This document shows, one piece after another, positions 62,679 through 64,000 of a stretch of DNA of 64,000 nucleotides. The stretch comes from Croceibacterium sp. TMG7-5b_MA50. GTDB taxonomy: Bacteria > Pseudomonadota > Alphaproteobacteria > Sphingomonadales > Sphingomonadaceae. The position numbers and the translations under genes were made by a program. The stretch is taken from NCBI RefSeq assembly GCF_039830145.1, contig NZ_CP156082.1, positions 142,001 through 206,000 on the forward strand, read 5' to 3'. The notes beneath the pieces were generated by a model. The model was not told the DNA's origin, did no database searches, and saw only the letters and a program-made list of their open reading frames with translations. Position 1 is the stretch's first letter; each line of letters starts with the position of its first letter.

Positions 62679-64000
62679 ATGCTGCGCCCACTGACCCTGC
62701 TGCTGGCCACCGCCGCGGCGTTCCTGCCGCTTGCCGCCACCGCACAGGTGGCACCCACGCCGACCCTGCCGCCGCCAGCGACGACTGCCACGCCGGCTGA
62801 GGCTGCGCCGATCACGGAGGAGGGTGGCCTGACCGTCACCGTGACGGACGAAAGCGAATGGCAGGACCTGGGCATTGCGATCCCCGCCTTTGCCACGGAT
62901 CGTGAACAGGCGACGCCGGCCAACGCGCAGGGCACTACCGCACTCGGCATGGCGCTGGCGGAGGTGGTGTATGCCGACCTGCGCAACAATGGCCTGTTCC
63001 GCCCCACCGGTCCGGGCTCCCTGCCGCGTCCGACCTTCCCGCAGATCACCGCGCCCGCCTTCGACCAATGGCGTGGCCGATCGGCGGAGATGCTGGTCCA
63101 TGGCTATGTCCGGGCGGGCGCCGACGGGCAGCTGACGGTCGGCTGCTATCTCTACGACGTCCAGTTGGGGCAGCAACTGGTGCGCGAAGGCTGGCAGGTG
63201 GCGCCGGGGGACTGGCGCCGGGCCGCGCATCGCTGCGCCGACATGGTCTATTCGCGCCTGTCGGGCGAAAGCCCGTTCTTCGACAGCAAGATCGCCTTCA
63301 TCGCGGAGAGCGGGCCCAAGGACAACCGCGTCAAGCGGCTGGCCATCATGGACAGCGACGGCGCCAATCTGCGCTTCATCACCAATGGCCAGTCGATGGC
63401 GCTGACCCCGCGCTATTCGCCCGATTACAGCAAGATCGTCTATCTCAGCTACCTGAACGGTTATCCGCGCATCTTCGTGTACGACATCGGCACCGGGCGG
63501 CAGACGCTGGTGACGGAAAGCCAGAACCCGACCTTCGCCCCGCGCTGGTCGCCTGATGGTCGCACCATTCTTTATTCCATGGCGGTGGCCGGCAATACCG
63601 ACATCTATCGCGTGTCGGCGACCGGTGGGCAGAGCACCAAGCTGACCGACAGCCCCGGTCTGGACGTGGGCGGATCGTACTCCCCTGATGGTTCGCAGAT
63701 CGTGTTCGAGAGCGACCGGTCCGGCAGCCAGCAGGTCTACATCATGAATGCCGACGGTTCGAACCAGCGGCGGATCAGCTTCTTCGGCGGGCGCGCGGCG
63801 ACCCCGGAATGGAGCCCGCGCGGGGACCAGATCGCCTTCACCCACATCGCCGGCGACCTGCGCGTGGCGGTGATGAGCCCGGCCGGGCGCAATATGCGGC
63901 ATCTGACGGATGGCTGGCAGGACGAGGCGCCGACCTGGGCGCCCAATGGCCGGATCGTGCAGTTCTTCCGCACCGCGCGCGGTGGGGGGGAGACGACCAT
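62679..64000 (+). CDS. tolB: Tol-Pal system beta propeller TolB (5' part)
   Basis: At least 440 residues; the gene is cut by the right edge. A signal peptide (cleavage near ATAQ) and Pro/Thr-rich linker lead to the TolB N-domain with GLGIAIPAFA-type strand (LGIAIPAFATD) and ADLRNNGLFRP. The WD40-like propeller repeats RYSPDYSKIVYLS, RWSPDGRTILYS, SYSPDGSQIVFESD and EWSPRGDQIAF follow. Binds Pal, OmpA-type proteins and TolA. ATG 62679 lies 3 bp after the tolA stop. Confidence 0.97.
   Translation, partial: MLRPLTLLLATAAAFLPLAATAQVAPTPTLPPPATTATPAEAAPITEEGGLTVTVTDESEWQDLGIAIPAFATDREQATPANAQGTTALGMALAEVVYADLRNNGLFRPTGPGSLPRPTFPQITAPAFDQWRGRSAEMLVHGYVRAGADGQLTVGCYLYDVQLGQQLVREGWQVAPGDWRRAAHRCADMVYSRLSGESPFFDSKIAFIAESGPKDNRVKRLAIMDSDGANLRFITNGQSMALTPRYSPDYSKIVYLSYLNGYPRIFVYDIGTGRQTLVTESQNPTFAPRWSPDGRTILYSMAVAGNTDIYRVSATGGQSTKLTDSPGLDVGGSYSPDGSQIVFESDRSGSQQVYIMNADGSNQRRISFFGGRAATPEWSPRGDQIAFTHIAGDLRVAVMSPAGRNMRHLTDGWQDEAPTWAPNGRIVQFFRTARGGGETT

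Overview
The window is a compact, high-GC chromosomal segment of an alphaproteobacterium. Gene content points to the Sphingomonadales, most likely an Erythrobacteraceae/Sphingomonadaceae relative. Supporting this are a soluble LOV-HWE histidine kinase of the Erythrobacter type, an alpha-type SspB, HisZ, a serC-serA pair, a ScsB/DsbD-type reductase and a Mitofilin-domain protein after hemCD. No rRNA, IS element, prophage, integrase or CRISPR array is visible, and no gap without a gene exceeds about 190 bp. This looks like core chromosome.

Layout. 1-4.7 kb: a single-domain response regulator, a helix-hairpin-helix membrane protein, then tsaD-gpsA-flippase on the minus strand with overlapping stop/start codons. 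4.7-12.6 kb: hemC-hemD-COG4223 protein, a UbiH-type hydroxylase, a DsbD-family reductase, a lipoprotein, a secreted hydrolase and a cytochrome c. 12.6-20.8 kb: uvrB, a second hydrolase, then a four-gene cassette of ATP-grasp, alpha-E, transglutaminase and the proteasome-like peptidase Anbu, followed by a LuxR-type regulator. 20.8-28.6 kb: an extensin-like lipoprotein, serC-serA behind a leader whose hairpin covers the Shine-Dalgarno, hisZ, a blue-light LOV kinase with its response regulator, purA and tRNA-Val. 28.6-34.2 kb: lipoproteins, a TlpA-type redoxin, and argH, small lipoprotein, lysA, CysG-like protein in one tight operon. 34.2-37.4 kb: a 46-residue peptide plus two unrecognised proteins, then a manganese catalase. 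37.5-47 kb: a FepA-type TonB receptor, bolA, a J-domain protein, an M16 protease, a CPA1 antiporter and an S41 protease. 46.5-54.7 kb: small stress-type proteins (YbhB, SWIB, DoxX, PPOX-fold, DUF72, DUF1810, DUF3140, DUF2945), a dipeptidase, dapD, gmk and the ClpXP adaptor sspB. 54.7-64 kb: hisB-hisH-[SDR-GH130-like]-hisA-hisF-hisE-HIT-ybgC-tolQ-tolR-tolA-tolB; tolB runs off the right edge.

Themes. Amino-acid biosynthesis (Ser, Arg, Lys/DAP, His) and tetrapyrrole genes are interleaved with envelope maintenance (Tol system, flippase, lipoproteins) and stress functions. Translational coupling (ATGA, GTGA, TTGA overlaps) is very common. The best candidates for new biology are the peptide plus two-protein cassette at 34.3-36.4 kb and the Anbu-centred peptide-ligase/protease cassette at 15.8-19.8 kb. 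Next come the LOV photoreceptor pair and the CysG-like protein that keeps only a remnant of a methyltransferase domain.
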